This document shows, piece after piece, positions 21,418 through 23,300 of a stretch of DNA of 23,300 nucleotides. A program made the position numbers and the translations under genes. The notes under the pieces were generated by a model, which ran no database searches, was not told where the DNA came from, and saw only the letters and a list, made by a program, of their open reading frames with translations. Numbering within the stretch: the stretch's first letter is position 1; every line of letters begins with the position of its first letter. This DNA comes from CAYVMN01 sp964452575 (GTDB lineage: Bacteria > Desulfobacterota > DSM-4660 > Desulfatiglandales > Desulfatiglandaceae): positions 1 through 23,300 of the forward strand of contig CAYVMN010000048.1 in the NCBI GenBank assembly GCA_964452575.1. Reading direction: 5' to 3'.

Positions 21418-21433
21418 GTACAATATTTTGTAC
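21418..21433. repeat. palindrome GTACAA-TATT-TTGTAC
   Basis: A perfect 6-bp inverted repeat in the long untranslated stretch 21259-21512 between the regulator stop and its terminator. A related near-palindrome, GGGTACAAAATTTTTGACCC, lies at 21493-21512. Possible protein-binding or RNA-structure sites. Nothing else is seen in this 254-base stretch. Confidence 0.4.
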
Positions 21434-21512
21434 CAAAAAATCCGTAAACAAAAGTAAATCCGAATAACTAGCTCAAATTATTATAAAAATATGGGTACAA
21501 AATTTTTGACCC

Positions 21513-22877
<1,365 letters not shown>

Positions 22878-22899
22878 TAGACTCATCTCCGGTTTGCCG

Positions 22900-23300
22900 T
22901 TATGACCCCCTCGGCAACCATATTTTTACCTTTGTCCCTGAGTCTACCTCACTTTCTATTGTTACAGAACCCCCATGTGCCTCTATAATATTCCTCACGA
23001 TAGAAAGGCCCAGACCACTTCCTTTTTCCTTTGTGCTGAAGAAGGGATTGAAGACCTTGTTCAGGCTTTCCTGGCTGATCCCGCTGCCGGTATCTTCAAT
23101 ATCCACCACGTAACGGTCTCTATCCTCATCCACATTGATCGTAATCGTGCCGCCCTCTTTCATGGATTGAATGGCGTTGACAAAGAGGTTGAGGAAGCTC
23201 CTGTAAAGAAGTTGGGGATCTGCGATAAGTTTCAAAGAGCGGCCATTCAGGTTGTCACGCACGGAGATGCCTTTCTTATCCAGTTCCGGACTCAAGAATA
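22900..23300 (-). CDS. sensor histidine kinase, C-terminal ATPase part (cut by window end)
   Basis: The visible 130 or so residues are a HATPase_c domain: N box NLFVNAIQSMKEGG, G1 box DTGSGI, F box FFSTKEKGSGLGLSIV with the G2 glycines, and the closing GSVTIESEVDSGTKVKIWLP. The dimerisation/His domain and sensor region lie outside the window. It is the likely phosphodonor of the adjacent NtrC-family regulator. Confidence 0.92.
   Translation of the reverse strand, partial: FLSPELDKKGISVRDNLNGRSLKLIADPQLLYRSFLNLFVNAIQSMKEGGTITINVDEDRDRYVVDIEDTGSGISQESLNKVFNPFFSTKEKGSGLGLSIVRNIIEAHGGSVTIESEVDSGTKVKIWLPRGS

Overview
The window looks like an uncultured anaerobic sulfate- or sulfite-reducing bacterium of the Desulfobacterota (former Deltaproteobacteria). 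The clearest marker is an intact dsrA-dsrB-dsrD cluster (7797-10681) with the siroheme and ferredoxin motifs of reductive dissimilatory sulfite reductase; dsrD occurs in sulfate/sulfite reducers. The rnc / radical SAM / era block, the sigma-54 two-component pair and the base composition fit this. It is evidently a scaffold: 100 Ns at 13181-13280 are flanked by the same 55 bases on both sides, so two overlapping contig ends were not merged and probably no sequence is missing.

Left part (1-4714, mostly minus strand): the start of a REP-associated transposase-like gene at the edge; a metal-resistance operon of an ArsR/SmtB repressor with a clear promoter-operator, a 60-residue Cys-motif protein and a P1B-type ATPase; about 600 bases of apparently decayed sequence; and a SPASM radical SAM protein of the aldehyde:ferredoxin oxidoreductase cofactor-modifying type.

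Degenerate arsenic/redox operon (4722-7504, minus strand): behind an intact ArsR with a textbook promoter and operator lie the wreck of a DUF318-type permease, an intact thioredoxin-like protein, a thioredoxin/ACR3 chimeric remnant, a DUF1573 protein and the last third of a MauE-like membrane protein. The DUF1573 frame is open from signal peptide to C-terminus except for one in-frame TGA, exactly where the family has the first Cys of its C-G-C motif. It could be a selenocysteine codon (U-G-C) or a plain nonsense mutation; the decay around it makes the second a serious alternative. This is the observation most worth testing.

Middle (7505-12037, plus strand): the dsr promoter region, dsrABD, a strong intrinsic terminator, then an overlapping TPR/YkgJ-type Cys-cluster pair. 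Convergent to it (11997-14965, minus) is a four-gene operon: FmdB-like zinc ribbon, an 85-residue unknown, a zinc-motif/HEAT-repeat protein and a possible kinase-fold protein. Once the false gap is closed the last two overlap by ATGA.

Right part: a 157-base inverted-repeat element, an ATP-grasp protein, a minus-strand pyrR / unknown / yjbQ operon, a plus-strand rnc / Elp3-like radical SAM / era operon with overlapping genes, and at the right edge a minus-strand NtrC-family regulator with its histidine kinase cut by the window end. No tRNA, rRNA or CRISPR array was seen.
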